From: Diogma glabrata
Lineage: Eukaryota > Arthropoda > Insecta > Diptera > Cylindrotomidae
Length of the DNA stretch: 64,000 nucleotides
Direction of reading: 5' to 3'
NCBI GenBank assembly: GCA_963693315.1
Contig: OY856187.1
Location: 385,625,461-385,689,460 of the forward strand
The first letter of the stretch is position 1; every line of letters begins with the position of its first letter. The notes under the pieces were generated by a model. That model did not search any database, was not told the DNA's origin, and saw only the letters and a list, made by a program, of their open reading frames with translations. Shown in pieces: positions 12,671 to 23,413 of the stretch. The translations under genes were made by a program, and so were the position numbers.

Positions 12671-12904
12671 TTCATAGTTTTATTATTTTTGGGTGTGTGT
12701 GTGTGGAGGGGGGTATATGTGTGTATGAATGAGTGAAGGGAGGCGGTGCGTGTATTAACCAAAAATAGAAAAATTATAAATAGTGGCCTGTTTCAAGTGT
12801 GTTAGAGTGTGGGCCTGGATGTGGGTATGGATGATAGTGTGCATGTGTGTGAGGATGTGGGAGAGCGTGAGGTGTGAGAGTGTGAGAGTATGTGAGTAAA
12901 TGTG

Positions 12905-13165
12905 GGGTTGGACGTGAGGATCGTGATTGGTTCTTTCGTCAAAGGGGTCGCCAGAGTCTCATTTTTTTTCACTTGTCCTTTTTCCATTTCCGTATCAATC
13001 ATGTCTTTCGCGTACATTTCAGTATTTGTGCTGGAGTAGCAGGAATTACAACTCGATCCCAATGCTGTCACTAGTCAGGAGCATATAAATAACCTCAACT
13101 AGTTACGCGACCTGCTATGTCTATTCGTTGTTCTGCAACGAAGAAAGCGCTTCATTAAAACATAA
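12905..13165 (+). other. Cassette A conserved terminal block
   Basis: Shared landmarks with B and C are GGGGTTGGACGTG, ATCGTG with TTCTTTC, GGGGTCGCCAGAGTCT (12944-12959), then TTTCACTTGT, CATTTCCGT and TTTGTGCTGGAGTAGCAGG. The distal part carries GCGACCTGCTATGTC and GAAAGCGCTTCATTA. A pyrimidine tract followed by AGCAG at 13038-13042 could be a 3' splice site pairing with the donor at 12665. Open frames on either strand are not kept in the other copies. Confidence 0.55.
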
Positions 13166-13169
13166 TCAA

Positions 13170-14095
13170 TAGCAACAGAAATAAAAGCCGGATACTAACT
13201 AATAACAGTAAAAATACCAAAACTAACAATAGTATTTCCTTATAACTTAACTGTATTGAAGATAAATTCACCTAAATATAAATATTAATGCTGAGAACTA
13301 CATGTTATTTGCAAGAATAACGATAAAACACCGTGATAAAACATCGTGATAATAACGATTTACGGCATGCTCACGACTAAAAATGAGAGGTGCGCTAATG
13401 AATTCTACACACAGTTCATTTTACACCCCAAAACATTGGAGAAGCGTATAGGAAAGCCTCAAGAACAATACACAAGTTGTAATCTGATAGTTGAAAGCAA
13501 TTTACAAAATATTACGTATCAAATCTACGAAAACCTTCAAAGCTCTTATGGAAAATAGTCTATCGCCAATTATTCTGAAAAGTGATTGGACTGCATCTTC
13601 ATTTAATATTTTACATGTTTGACTAATGAAAGATCAAACATAAAAGGTTTTAGAAGAAATTATTACTTAAATACGGAATCTGAATACAGACTTTTTTTTC
13701 CTCAATGAAACACAACACAATTTATTTCACTTCCATGTAAGTTTACGAACACAAAAATATAAAATAAAATGAATATTTTAATATTGAGCTTCTCCTTTTA
13801 ATTGTTAACATAAAATCCTAAAATTTTACTAAATAAATAGATAAACGATAAGGAAATATAATAAGAAGATATATAACAAATAAGTTTTTTATTTGACAAC
13901 TCAAAAACAGTTTGTGATTTAAATTCCTAGTAAACGCCATAGCAACAACCTAGTGCGATGTTTTTTAATACTATCCTCCTAGTTTAGCTCATACTCAAAT
14001 CAATTTTTTACTATACTAGCAAATTTATATTAAACTGGGTAGTAAAGTTTAACTAGTGTTTTATCGTTTTTATGCATATCACCCATTATCTACAA
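13170..14095. other. Intergenic, nothing recognised
   Basis: AT-rich sequence. A 70-codon + strand frame (13346-13558) has no recognisable motif. No repeat edges are seen. Confidence 0.4.
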
Positions 14096-14099
14096 TTAA

Positions 14100-14655
14100 T
14101 TCTTAATGAATTATTTGTGATATAGCATCGCTCCAATGGAAGTTATCCCATGATGAATAATAAGACTGAATCTAACAAAATATGGTGTGCAATTCATGAA
14201 TTTTTTTTGCTATCCATACAGTTGTCGATGGTTATCTTCTTCTCGCCGATACAAGTTTGTTAGCCAATTCTGGTTAGAGTAATCAATCAATAGTAATCAA
14301 CTAGAGAAATAAATTGACTAAATCTGAATAAATGTGAATCTAATAAATATATGTTTATGAAAGTGTTTTGTTTTTTTATACTTCGCTAGAGCAGTAGACT
14401 TCTTTTGGTTTATATAGAGTTAACTTTTTTTGGTAGTGTATTAAGTCGGCTAGCCCTGATGAGAATGATATACTTTTTTAAAGTTTAATAAAAATTCTTA
14501 TCGGTTCGAAACTAGGTCGATCGACAATTGTATGAATAGCAAAAAAAAATTCATAAATTGCACACCATATTTTGTTAGATTCAGTTTTATTATTCATGAT
14601 GGGATAACTTCCATCGGAGTGATGTTATATCACAAATAATTTATTAAATTACTGT
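14100..14655. mobile_element. MITE-like element with ~130-bp terminal inverted repeats
   Basis: The left arm (about 14103-14232) and right arm (about 14518-14652) are near-perfect reverse complements. Both contain AATTATTTGTGATATA, GGAAGTTATCCCAT and TCTAACAAAATATGGTGTGC. Between them are about 285 bp with no coding frame. The arms are about 90 percent identical by eye. No target duplication could be fixed, so the superfamily is unassigned. Confidence 0.8.
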
Positions 14656-14659
14656 AGTA

Positions 14660-15638
14660 TATGTTCTAAGGAAATTAATCACTTAATACCTTAAATACGT
14701 AGATCTTCCGAGCCCCAAGACAATCTTTGCATTCCCAACTCCCAAAAGCATACTTTGGAGGTCTCATATGTGAAAACCTCAAGCTATAATAACTCCTTCC
14801 TTTCATGTTCCATTTACTGGTGGAATCAATCACCAAAAAATGTTTTTTTCCCGATTCATACAAACCCAAAGCTTTTAAATCCGCACTACATCAAAACTTT
14901 CGCTCCAACCAAATACCAACCTTACAACTTTCTTTTTCTATCGTTACCACGTGCATAACGCTTTAGTGATGTTTAACCTCAGTGATTCACCAGAACTATA
15001 TAAAAAAAAGTATTCTCAGTTGTTTATGGACGCAAACACTGCTTTTTGTAATGACAAATTTTGATTAAAGAAAAAATGATATATTTGAGGAGAAAGTAAA
15101 CTGAAAGAATTTTTTCTAATTTTTAAATAAAATTAAAAATTTTAAATTCGGAATCCGAGAGATTTAGGAATCAACAACCTCTGTGGCGTTGTTTGTTTAA
15201 CCCAGTAAAAGTGTATTTGTCTAAACCACTTTCTTCTACGTGAAACAATGTATTCAATACAGCTGATCGTGTTTTTGAGCCAGATTTTCTCTATTCACCC
15301 GGTCCGGAATGTTGTTGTTTTTAAATTTGCTATCTCGCTTTGTATGCTGTTGGTTCATGAAATTCTCTTGATGTTTGCTTAGATTTTCAGTAATTAAGGG
15401 AAAGTTCGAGAATATTCTCAACCATTAAAGATGTAATTATGATTAATTAAAAAATTAAGTGTAAGAAAAATTAATTTGTTCGTATGCAAAATAACCACAG
15501 AATTAGAAAAAATATTTTTTGTTTTTTGTTTCGTTAATGGAAGTGAGTAAAACGGAATTAAATTAATGCGCAGACGGTCGGAAAAAAATATAAAAATTGA
15601 ATAATTTGTATAAACTCATTTTTGGAATCTTGTAGTAA
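14660..15638. other. Intergenic, possible start region of cassette D
   Basis: No gene is recognised. TATATAAA at 14997-15004 is a possible TATA box for cassette D. Counted to the D donor at 17677, minus the 15642-17059 insertion, it leaves about 1.2-1.25 kb, roughly like the other cassettes. Homology to the A and B promoter modules is not evident, so this is weak. Confidence 0.25.
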
Positions 15639-15641
15639 ATA

Positions 15642-17059
15642 TAGACCAGGGTAGAAGCCATTAAAAATAATAAAAAGTGAAAAAAAATAACAGTAGAATG
15701 AAACCCATTAGAAAAGGAGGAGAATATTATTATAATGAAAGGAAAAATAATTTACGGGCGATCTGAGGTCGGGAAGGGGAAGGGATGAGTTTTTAAGGGT
15801 AAAAAACGGTTTAACTCGATTTCCGGCAAAACTAAAAGTCCCATGGAAAAAATTTGAATAGCAAAGTTGTAGGTAATAAAAGGATGTAAAACTTTGATTT
15901 AGGCACTTTTTTCACATCACTTCAAAATTTATGTGAAAAATTCAAAAAACCAAGGTTTTGGTTTTTTATTATCTTTTACAAAAATTTTTTTTTTTTTCAC
16001 GAAATTTGGTGAAAACTTACCTTTTTATGTCCCAAATACGCTGTTATTTATTTGATTTGAAATATGTATTTTTTCACCTTATTTTGAATTAATATCGAAA
16101 AAGTACCCTAATTTTCAATCGAAAATTCATCCGTCAAAATATCAGCTTTTTTCAAAAAGTTGGTATGCTTTCTGTTCGTTGAAATTTTTACTTTCCGATG
16201 GTGAAAAAAAAATTTTATTACTGTAGTAAATCTTCTCAGAAAATTCAAAAAATGAATTGAATTTTCGATTCAAAAAACCAAGTTTTTGGGTTTTTTATTT
16301 TTATCTTTTACAAAAAAAACTTTTTCACGAATTGTGGTGAAAATTTACCTTTTTATGTCCAAATACGCTGTAGTTGATTTGAAATATTTATTTTTCACCT
16401 TATTTTGAATTAATATCGAAAAAGCACCCTAATTTTCAATCGAAAATTCATTTCATTTTTTACATTTCCTGAGAAGATTTACTATTGTAATATATATTTA
16501 TTTTTCATCATCGGAAAATAGAGATTTCAACGAACAGAAAGCATATCAACTTTTTGAAAAAAGCTGATATTTTGACGGGTGAATTTTCGATTGAAAAGAA
16601 GGGTGCTTTTTCGATATTAATTCAAAATAAGGTGAGAAAATACATATTTCAAATCAAATAAATTACAGCGTATTTGGGACATAAAAAGGTAAGTTTTCAC
16701 CAAATTTCGTGAAAAAAAAAAAATTTTTGTAAAAGATAAGAATAAAAAACCAAAACCTTGGTTTTTTGAATTTTTCACATAAATTTTGAGGTTATGTGAA
16801 AAAAGTGTTTGAATCAAAGTTTTAGATCTTTTTATTACCTACAACTTTGCTATTCAAATTTTTCCCATAGGACTTTTAGTTTTGCTGGAAATCGAGATAA
16901 ACCGTTTTTTACCCTTAAAAACTCACCCCTTCCCCTTCCCGACCTCAGATCGCCCGTAAATTATTTTTCCTTTCATTTTTATAATATTCTCTTCCTTTTC
17001 TAATGGGTTTGATCCTACTATTATTTTTTTTGTTTACAAAAATTATCGACCCTGGTCTA
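15642..17059. mobile_element. Foldback element with ~600-bp inverted arms
   Basis: The element starts TAGACCAGGGT and ends ACCCTGGTCTA. A 3-bp ATA occurs on both sides (15639-15641 and 17060-17062) and is a likely target duplication. The arms (about 15642-16260 and 16430-17059) mirror each other almost throughout. Shared landmarks include GAGGTCGGGAAGGGGAAGGG, a segment around AAGTTGTAGGTAATAAAA and GTCCCAAATACGCTGT. The centre holds a third, direct copy of the inner arm. No transposase frame is present, so this is non-autonomous. Confidence 0.85.
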
Positions 17060-17399
17060 ATATGGTTTCATTGTAACCCCGTAGTTCTCTTTTTAATTGA
17101 TCGGTAGTTAAGAGAAAATATGAAAAATCACAATTTGCAGATTTCTTATAGTTAAATTTAAATTGTAAAAAAAAATGTATTGTGTTTGTGCACCTAAAAT
17201 TTTGTGTGTTCTAATCTATTAAAAGCAGAATTTCAAGAAAAAAAAACAAGAATTCACACAAAATTCATTATACAGTTAAACCTATGATTCTTGTTTGTGA
17301 TTATTTTAGACAATTTTAATGGTTTTTTATTGTACTTTATCTACACATATTGATTTTTTTAAGGCTAATACATTGATAAAAATAAAACTCGTCAACATC

Positions 17400-17890
17400 A
17401 TAATGTTTTTTTTAAGTATAACGGGGGCCATCAGTTATTATTTTTCTAACAATTTCAACAATTTTATTACATCATTTGATTTATTTACAACCAACAACAT
17501 AAAAACTCAGTTATTATTTTTCTAACAATCTCAACAATTGCCGAGCTCATTTTTGATTTTGTTACATCATTTAATATATTTCTAATATACCCATCGTAGG
17601 ATATGCTTAAGTTGATGAAGATGATCTAGTAATTTGGTTTTCGAAGGAATGAAGAGTTGGATCCGGAACAATCATGGTGAGTGAAACATTTTAGTAATTT
17701 TTTTAAAAGGTAATAATTGCAGTTGTATTGGTGTTGGTGTGATGATATCGGTTTCTTCGGTCTTTGGTGTAGTCAGGGTCCTTGCTCCTTTATCCTTATT
17801 TTATTCCGTTTACACAGTTTCTTTTGCATGCATATTTGATTATTTGTTTTGAACCCGGGAATATTACCCTTCGAACACACATGGCTGCAG
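17400..17890 (+). other. Cassette D (3' half)
   Basis: This is a diverged fourth copy. A duplicated segment (CAGTTATTATTTTTCTAACA near 17430 and 17508) occupies the tandem-repeat position. GTTGGATCCGGAACAATCATG then runs directly into GTGAGT (GT at 17677-17678). The terminal block begins near 17731 and keeps GTTGGTGTGATGATATCGG, TTCTTCGGTC, a TTCCGTTTAC stretch and GGGAATATTACCC. The GGGGTCGCCAGA core is degraded. The upstream promoter module is not securely found. Confidence 0.45.
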
Positions 17891-17919
17891 CTACTTGAAT
17901 TACAACACAACCAGGCCCG

Positions 17920-17979
17920 AGTGAGTTACTAGCAAAAAGCAAACACAGTCCTTTGATTGCTTTTTGCTAGTAGCTCACT
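17920..17979 (+). other. 22-bp stem hairpin, miRNA-precursor-like
   Basis: The arm at 17920-17941 pairs over 22 bases with 17958-17979; the only imperfection is one G-U pair. The loop is 16 bases. On the + strand the arms begin AGTGAGTTACTAG and TGCTTTTTGCTAG. The stem is isolated and does not extend outward, unlike the long arms of the foldback elements nearby. It lies 35 bases after the cassette D terminal block. I do not recognise the arm as a known miRNA. Confidence 0.35.
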
Positions 17980-17989
17980 AACAGGTCAA

Positions 17990-19017
17990 GTGTTCATTAC
18001 ATCTGACAAAATTTCAAACTCCATCATACAGTAAACTTTTTCAGAGATCCCACAATGACAGACAAGCTTTTTATTTTATTATTAAAGAAAATTAATATAT
18101 TTAGTAAGAAAAACAATATCCAACCTTCCAGTTTCGACATTCTTTCTCTTCAGTGCTTAAAAAATTTGAAGTAAGCCCAAGCTTTACAAATATTTTCATT
18201 TTATTTTCATAAAATCAAAATACAAATTTTTAAGAATAAATTTTCGAATAAAAATAAACGATTGTATTTTATATAAGAACCAAAAATGCATTATCCATAA
18301 ATATGGTAACAATATAATATCCACTTCATAGTACAAAGATTACCATATTGCATAGAATAACTTACTTATCTATTTAACCAACTACACAGGCAATTTAACA
18401 ATTTCCTGTTATTATTGTTATTTTTATCGATGGTAAAACCAACAATTTCGGGTCGCCTACTTTTTCTTTGTATATTGTCTTTATCGTCTGTTGTTGTTGT
18501 TTTTTTTTTGTTGTGTCTGATTATATTGAAACCAAAAATCCTTAGTACAAATTTCTATTATTTTATTTTGTTGTTGTATTAAGATATCAATTGAATTTTT
18601 ATGGTCGAATAAGCTCAAATGTAACAAATAGATAAAACATGATCAGAATAAATCGCAATTTTCCTACTGCTCTATTCCTTACAATTTTTTTTAGAAAGGT
18701 TTTTTTTGGTTTCGGCAAAAAGGATTGTTGGTTTTAGTTTTGTTAGCGAAAATGATGGTAAGAGCATACATTGCAAATGGAAACAAAACAAACATGTATT
18801 TACGGTTGGCTGCCTTTTGTGTAATTTACTTTTAAAGTTGTATCACATAGAGGCAGCCTAGAAAAAAGTCATTAATTTTTGGTTGATGCCAGATAAACAT
18901 TTAAACATTAATTAATTAATTTATTACAGTTCCTTATTAAAATAATGATATACTATTAATTGTAGCTTAGCAATTGTATGATAATCTCACGTTTTATCTA
19001 CTTCATTGATTTAACTA
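17990..19017. other. Intergenic, nothing recognised
   Basis: AT-rich sequence with T-runs near 18505 and 18700. No coding frame, repeat or RNA gene could be supported. Confidence 0.4.
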
Positions 19018-19020
19018 TTA

Positions 19021-20276
19021 CACTGTACGACAGCCAAAATCCGCTAGGGTTTTGACTACCGGGAAAAGTTATATCGGTAAAAAAAAGTTATGCGTGTCCC
19101 GGCGTTTCGATGGGTCACGTCTAGGAATCGAGATATATCGATTTGAAGTTAGTAAGTATCATATAGGAGAAATTGTCACGTTTGGGGTTCGTTTTTTGAC
19201 ATAACTCGAGAACGACTAGTCCGATTTTTCTGAAACAAATTTAGAAATTAAGAATTACAATTCCTTTAATCTACTGATATACTATACTGGAAAAGTAACG
19301 AAAAAATAAAAAAATTAAAATTGAATAAATAAGAAATACAAAAAAAATAAAATAAATAAATAAATGAAATAAAAATAATAAAGTAAAATAAAAAACAATA
19401 AAATAAAAATATAATAAAAATATAAAAAATAAAATAAAAAAAGTTTAATAAATAAATAAAATAAATAATAAATAAATAATGTATAAATAATTAAAAAGTA
19501 ATAAATAAATAATAAATAATAAATAAACAATAAAAAATAATAATAATAATAAATAATAACAATAATAAACAATAATAATAATAATATATAATAATAATAT
19601 AATAAAATATAATATAATATAATAAAAATATAAAAATATAAAATAAATTATACTAAAAATAATAAAATAAAATAACAAAATAAAATAAATAAATAAAAAA
19701 TAAAAAAATAAAACTAGAAAATAGTAAATAAAAAGTAAATAAAAATAAAATTAATACACAAAGACACATAGACACATGTCCAAATACATTTAAAACAATA
19801 AATTTTGGAGTTTATTCCAGTAAAAATATTTAAAAAAATTTCTATGAAAAATCAATATTCTTGTCAAAATGAGATACCTTTATTTAATTGTGAATAAAAG
19901 AGCAATGCGTTCATCGATTTTCATGATCTATGTCTCATTTTGTGCACAGATTATGTGACCTTACGTCAAAGTAATAAGACTTGACACTTTTTCCCGTTTT
20001 GAATTTTTCATGATTTTTTAAAATACATTTTTTTTATTTTTAGTCAAAAAATTATTTTTTTTCTTCATAAATTTATTAATGACTGCGAAACTGTTGATTG
20101 TGTAAAGAAATAGTGTAAAAGTAGATTAAAGGAATTGTAATTCTTAATTTTTCTAAATTTGTTTCAGTAAAATAAGACAAGTTTTTTTTTACCCATACTT
20201 TTTTTTTACTCATATAACTTTTCCCGGTAGTCAGAACCCCAGCGGATCATTGACCCCTACCATTTGTCGCACAGTA
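19021..20276. mobile_element. TIR element with AT-rich core, TTA target duplication
   Basis: The ends are CACTGTACGACA (left) and TGTCGCACAGTA (right). They are flanked by TTA on both sides (19018-19020 and 20277-20279). The arms share CCGCTAGGGTTTTGACTACC with CCGGGAAAAGTTATA next to the ends. Further in they share CTGAAACAAATTTAG and AAGAATTACAATTCC. CACTG ends with a 3-bp duplication would suit a CACTA-type non-autonomous element, but that assignment is an inference. No transposase is present. Confidence 0.7.
19290..19760. repeat. Low-complexity (AATAA)n tract
   Basis: Nearly pure A/T on the + strand, strongly A-rich, with AATAA, AAATAAAT and ATAATA words. It forms the core of the TIR element at 19021-20276. 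The long minus-strand frames here (Ile, Leu, Phe and Tyr only) are artefacts of the low complexity. Confidence 0.9.
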
Positions 20277-20279
20277 TTA

Positions 20280-21470
20280 TAAATACAAATAAACTAACGT
20301 GACAATTTTATCAATCTATCTTGCATAATTAAATATAACTACTAAATACATTCATATTAACTTGTAGTACATAATAATTCATCAAAATCATAAAATAAAA
20401 TTAATAGACAAATTTATAATCACAAAATATGCACTGTGTCAATAAAACTTCCTCAATTGACTATAAATGATGCTTTTGTACACTGTGTCACAATAAATCA
20501 CTATCATTAAATTTATAATTATCAAAATATTAAATAATTATTATTTATTTATTTATGAATTCATTTCGGTTTATTATAGTTGTAATAAATTATATATAAT
20601 TCCGCTATTTTTCATGTAAAAATATTTTGTCATTTTTAAACAAAATATTGTATAATCTCATCGCATTCATCATACTTTTAATCAATTATAGCTTATTTTG
20701 TTGTTGTTTTATTGTGAAAAATATAAATATTTTTTTTTATCGGGAAATTAATTTAAAGGAACTGTTATTAAATTTTATGTAAAATCGATGATATTGTTTT
20801 ATGAAAGGTAAATTTTGGATAAATAAATTATTATGCATATAATTTATTATAATTTTTTTTTAATGAACATATTGATTTTAAATTCTATTAACGTTTTTTT
20901 ATATTTCCGTTAACATTAGTTTTATGTTTAACGAAGGAATTGAGAAAAGAATCGTTTGAAGGTAAAGGTAAATGGGTCTTGGTTAGCGGGGCAAAAAATA
21001 TAGGTTTGTGACAATGGCGCACTTTGCATGTAAAACAAAATTGTAAAATTTTCAAGTTTTTGTCAATTCCTCTAGTCGGTACCAAAGCCGGGAGGAGGCT
21101 CTATTACCCCCTAGGCAAGAATAACATTTGACGCCCCTACCCATTTCTTCCCTCTACAGAGTTGGTTTGTTTTAAACACTGTTTAAAACAATGTTCAAAA
21201 CAATTCTTTTTTTTTTTCAAAACAACACAATGCTTTTAAAAGTGTTTTTTTAAAATACAGCAATTAGTCGAGTCAAAATAGGTTTTCACTTCTAAGTCCT
21301 CAGGGTTAGGTTCGATTTTGATTATTTTTACTTCACCATAATTTTAAATTCACCACAATCTATCGTGAAAAAAAAATCTTACATACCCCAAATTTTATTT
21401 TTTCTTTTGTTTTGGACCATCCTCTATCTAAATAGCCAAAAAAAATTTGGTGTACGTCTGTGTGTGGGTG
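20280..21470. other. Intergenic, nothing recognised
   Basis: AT-rich sequence. A 65-codon minus-strand frame (20888-21085) carries no motif. GTTTAAAACAATGTTCAAAACA near 21180 is a short local repeat. Confidence 0.4.
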
Positions 21471-21479
21471 GATGGGTGG

Positions 21480-23096
21480 GTAGGTGGGTGGATAGGATCT
21501 TGATGAAACTTTGGAAAATGATACAAGTTCACTTGAAAATGGAAGATCTGGATTCATTTCAAATTTGGACAAAATGGCGGGGGGTCTTCCTAACACCTCT
21601 AAGTTTAAATATTGAATAACTTCTGATCCCGGGCTATGATATTATTGAAACTTAGTATATAAGGTTTTAATACTGTTTCCAATATTTCTGCATACCAACT
21701 TCCGGTTTGTCACTTACGGTTAAAAATTTTTTTTTTCAGGTGCTTATCCCTACTGTAGCCTACAATTACCGATGAAACGTTGCGAAAAGCTTTTAAATAA
21801 CATGAGAAAAATTTTATTAGCTTTTGGAGCACATTGGGATAAAGGGTTGGGGGTCCACCATACAACAGGTGGTTTTTTCCACAAAGTTTTTATTAAATGA
21901 AATCAATAATTTAAATTAATAAATTATTGTTAAATTGAATCACCAAACAATCTTTTTGTTGGGAGCATAAAACATTCATTCGTAAATGAATTTTGATGAC
22001 ACTTTGGAAAAGACACAAACATGTATGACAAAGAACTGATTAGTTTTTGAGCGATAGTGAACAAAGTGGTTGGGGGTCCCTGGAGCACCTGTTTTTTTGA
22101 AAGCTCTATAACTTCTGTACCTGATAAGCGAATTGGATGAAACTTGGTACATGAGTATATAGTACGGTTTAAAATAGTTCTGCATCCCAACTTCCGGTTT
22201 TTCACTTCCGGTAAAAAAATTTTTTTTGTACTTTTTTGAAGTTTTTTCAGTGGCTTTATGCACACTACAGCCTACAATAATGAAGTGATTATGATGAAAC
22301 TTATAGAATAGGGTTCCAATTAGTGTGAAAAGATAATTATCTTATTTTGGGACACATTGATTAAAGTGTTGGGGGGTCTACCATACAAATGCTGACTTTT
22401 CACACTTTGTTTTTAAAGTTTGTTGGGAGCATACAGACTTCATTCATTAATTTATTTTAATGACACTTTGGAAAAAGATGGAGACTTAAGTAACAAAGAA
22501 CTGATTAGTTTTTGGATAATATTGGAATACGTGGTGGGGGTCCTTCCGAACACCAGTTTAATGTGTCACACTTTTTTCAATGTTTGTTGGGAGCACACAA
22601 CATTCGTTCGTGAACGAATTTTGATGAAACTTTGGAAAAAGATGCAAACATTTATGGCAAAGAACTGATTAGTTTTTGAGCGATAGTGAACAAAGTGGTG
22701 GGGGGTCCCTGCAGCACCTGTTTTTTTGAAAGCTCTATAACATCTGTACCTGATAAGCGAATTGGATGAAACTTGGTACATGAGTATGTAGTACGGTTTA
22801 CAATAGTTCTGCATCCCAACTTCCGGTTTTTTGCTTCCGGTAAAAAAATTTTTTTGTACTTTTTTGAAGTTTTTTCAGTGTCTTTATGCACACTACAGCT
22901 TACAATAATGAAGTGATTATGATGTAACTTATGGAATAGGGTTCAATTAGTGTAAGAAGCTAATTATCTTGTTTTGGGACACATTGATCAAAGTGGCGGG
23001 GGTCTACCATACAACTGCTGACTTTTCACACTTTGTTTTTAAAGTTTGTTGGGAGCATACGGATTTCATTCATTAATCAATTTTTAATGGCACTTT
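21480..23096. repeat. Dispersed repeat with ~625-bp internal units (left part)
   Basis: Successive copies carry TGTTGGGAGCATA (about 21957, 22420, 22580 and 23047), GATGAAACTTTGGAAAA, ACAAAGAACTGATTAGTTTT and GGGGGTCC-ACACC. They also carry ATAACTTCTGTACCTGATAA, GATGAAACTTGGTACATGAG and CATCCCAACTTCCGGTTT. Like landmarks are about 624-627 bp apart. The repeat continues at 27749 after the inserted Gypsy element. The short frames in it are by-products. Confidence 0.8.
23092..23096. other. Target site duplication, left
   Basis: ACTTT immediately precedes the 5' LTR and is repeated at 27749-27753 immediately after the 3' LTR. Joining the flanks restores a CACTTTG-AAAAA word typical of the host repeat (for example at 22459). 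Confidence 0.9.
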
Positions 23097-23285
23097 TGTG
23101 GTATATGTAAATAAACCTTTACGGGAATGACTATAGGAATAAACATCTCTCTCTCTCTCTTATCTCTTATAATTAACTGTACTCATAAATGAGTTTTATC
23201 ATGTATAATGAAAGATAGAATAAAACATTACTGATTGAACCATCAATATATAAAGTCTATTTATTCTTAATTCTACAACACAACA
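23097..23285 (+). repeat. 5' LTR of Mag-like element
   Basis: Begins TGTGGTATATG and ends ACACAACA (TG...CA). It matches 27560-27748 base for base, including the (CT)7 tract. AATAAA-type words and a TATATAAAG near 23249 may serve in transcription or polyadenylation. Confidence 0.93.
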
Positions 23286-23288
23286 ATA

Positions 23289-23299
23289 TGGCGACGAGG
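23289..23299 (+). other. Primer binding site, tRNA-Ser type
   Basis: TGGCGACGAGG begins three bases after the LTR. It is complementary to the 3' end of insect tRNA-Ser(GCU), which ends CCTCGTCGCCA. The match stops after 11 bases. Confidence 0.7.
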
Positions 23300-23413
23300 C
23301 GGTAAGTTCACACGTATATTAAAAAGAAAACAGCATTTGTGAAACGTTTATGAAAGAAAAGTGAAAGTTTTAATTACAATTTGAAGATAAACTATAAGTG
23401 AAGTGATTATAGA

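Larger units (their letters stand above)
10150..13165 (+). other. Cassette A of a four-copy transcription-unit-like family
   Basis: This is the most complete copy of a structure also seen at 17.4-17.9 kb (D), 42.9-49.1 kb (B) and 50.1-61.3 kb (C). In order it has an upstream module (10150-10375) matching 50148-50270 and 50590-50720, and a TATA promoter module. About 950 bp of AT-rich sequence follow. Then come 63-bp tandem repeats, a motif ending ATG-CG before GTGAGT, a G/T-rich tract and a conserved terminal block. No frame is kept between copies, so I do not call a protein. It could be a noncoding RNA gene, a regulatory cassette or an unclassified large repeat. Confidence 0.55.

Noticed and set aside
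19315..19678. Long minus-strand frames rich in Ile, Leu, Phe and Tyr that look like membrane proteins
   Set aside because: They arise from a simple A-rich (AATAA)n tract inside a TIR element; composition alone explains them.
21360..22891. Several 80-110-codon frames on both strands
   Set aside because: All lie in the ~625-bp-unit repeat and recur with its copies; none has protein motifs.
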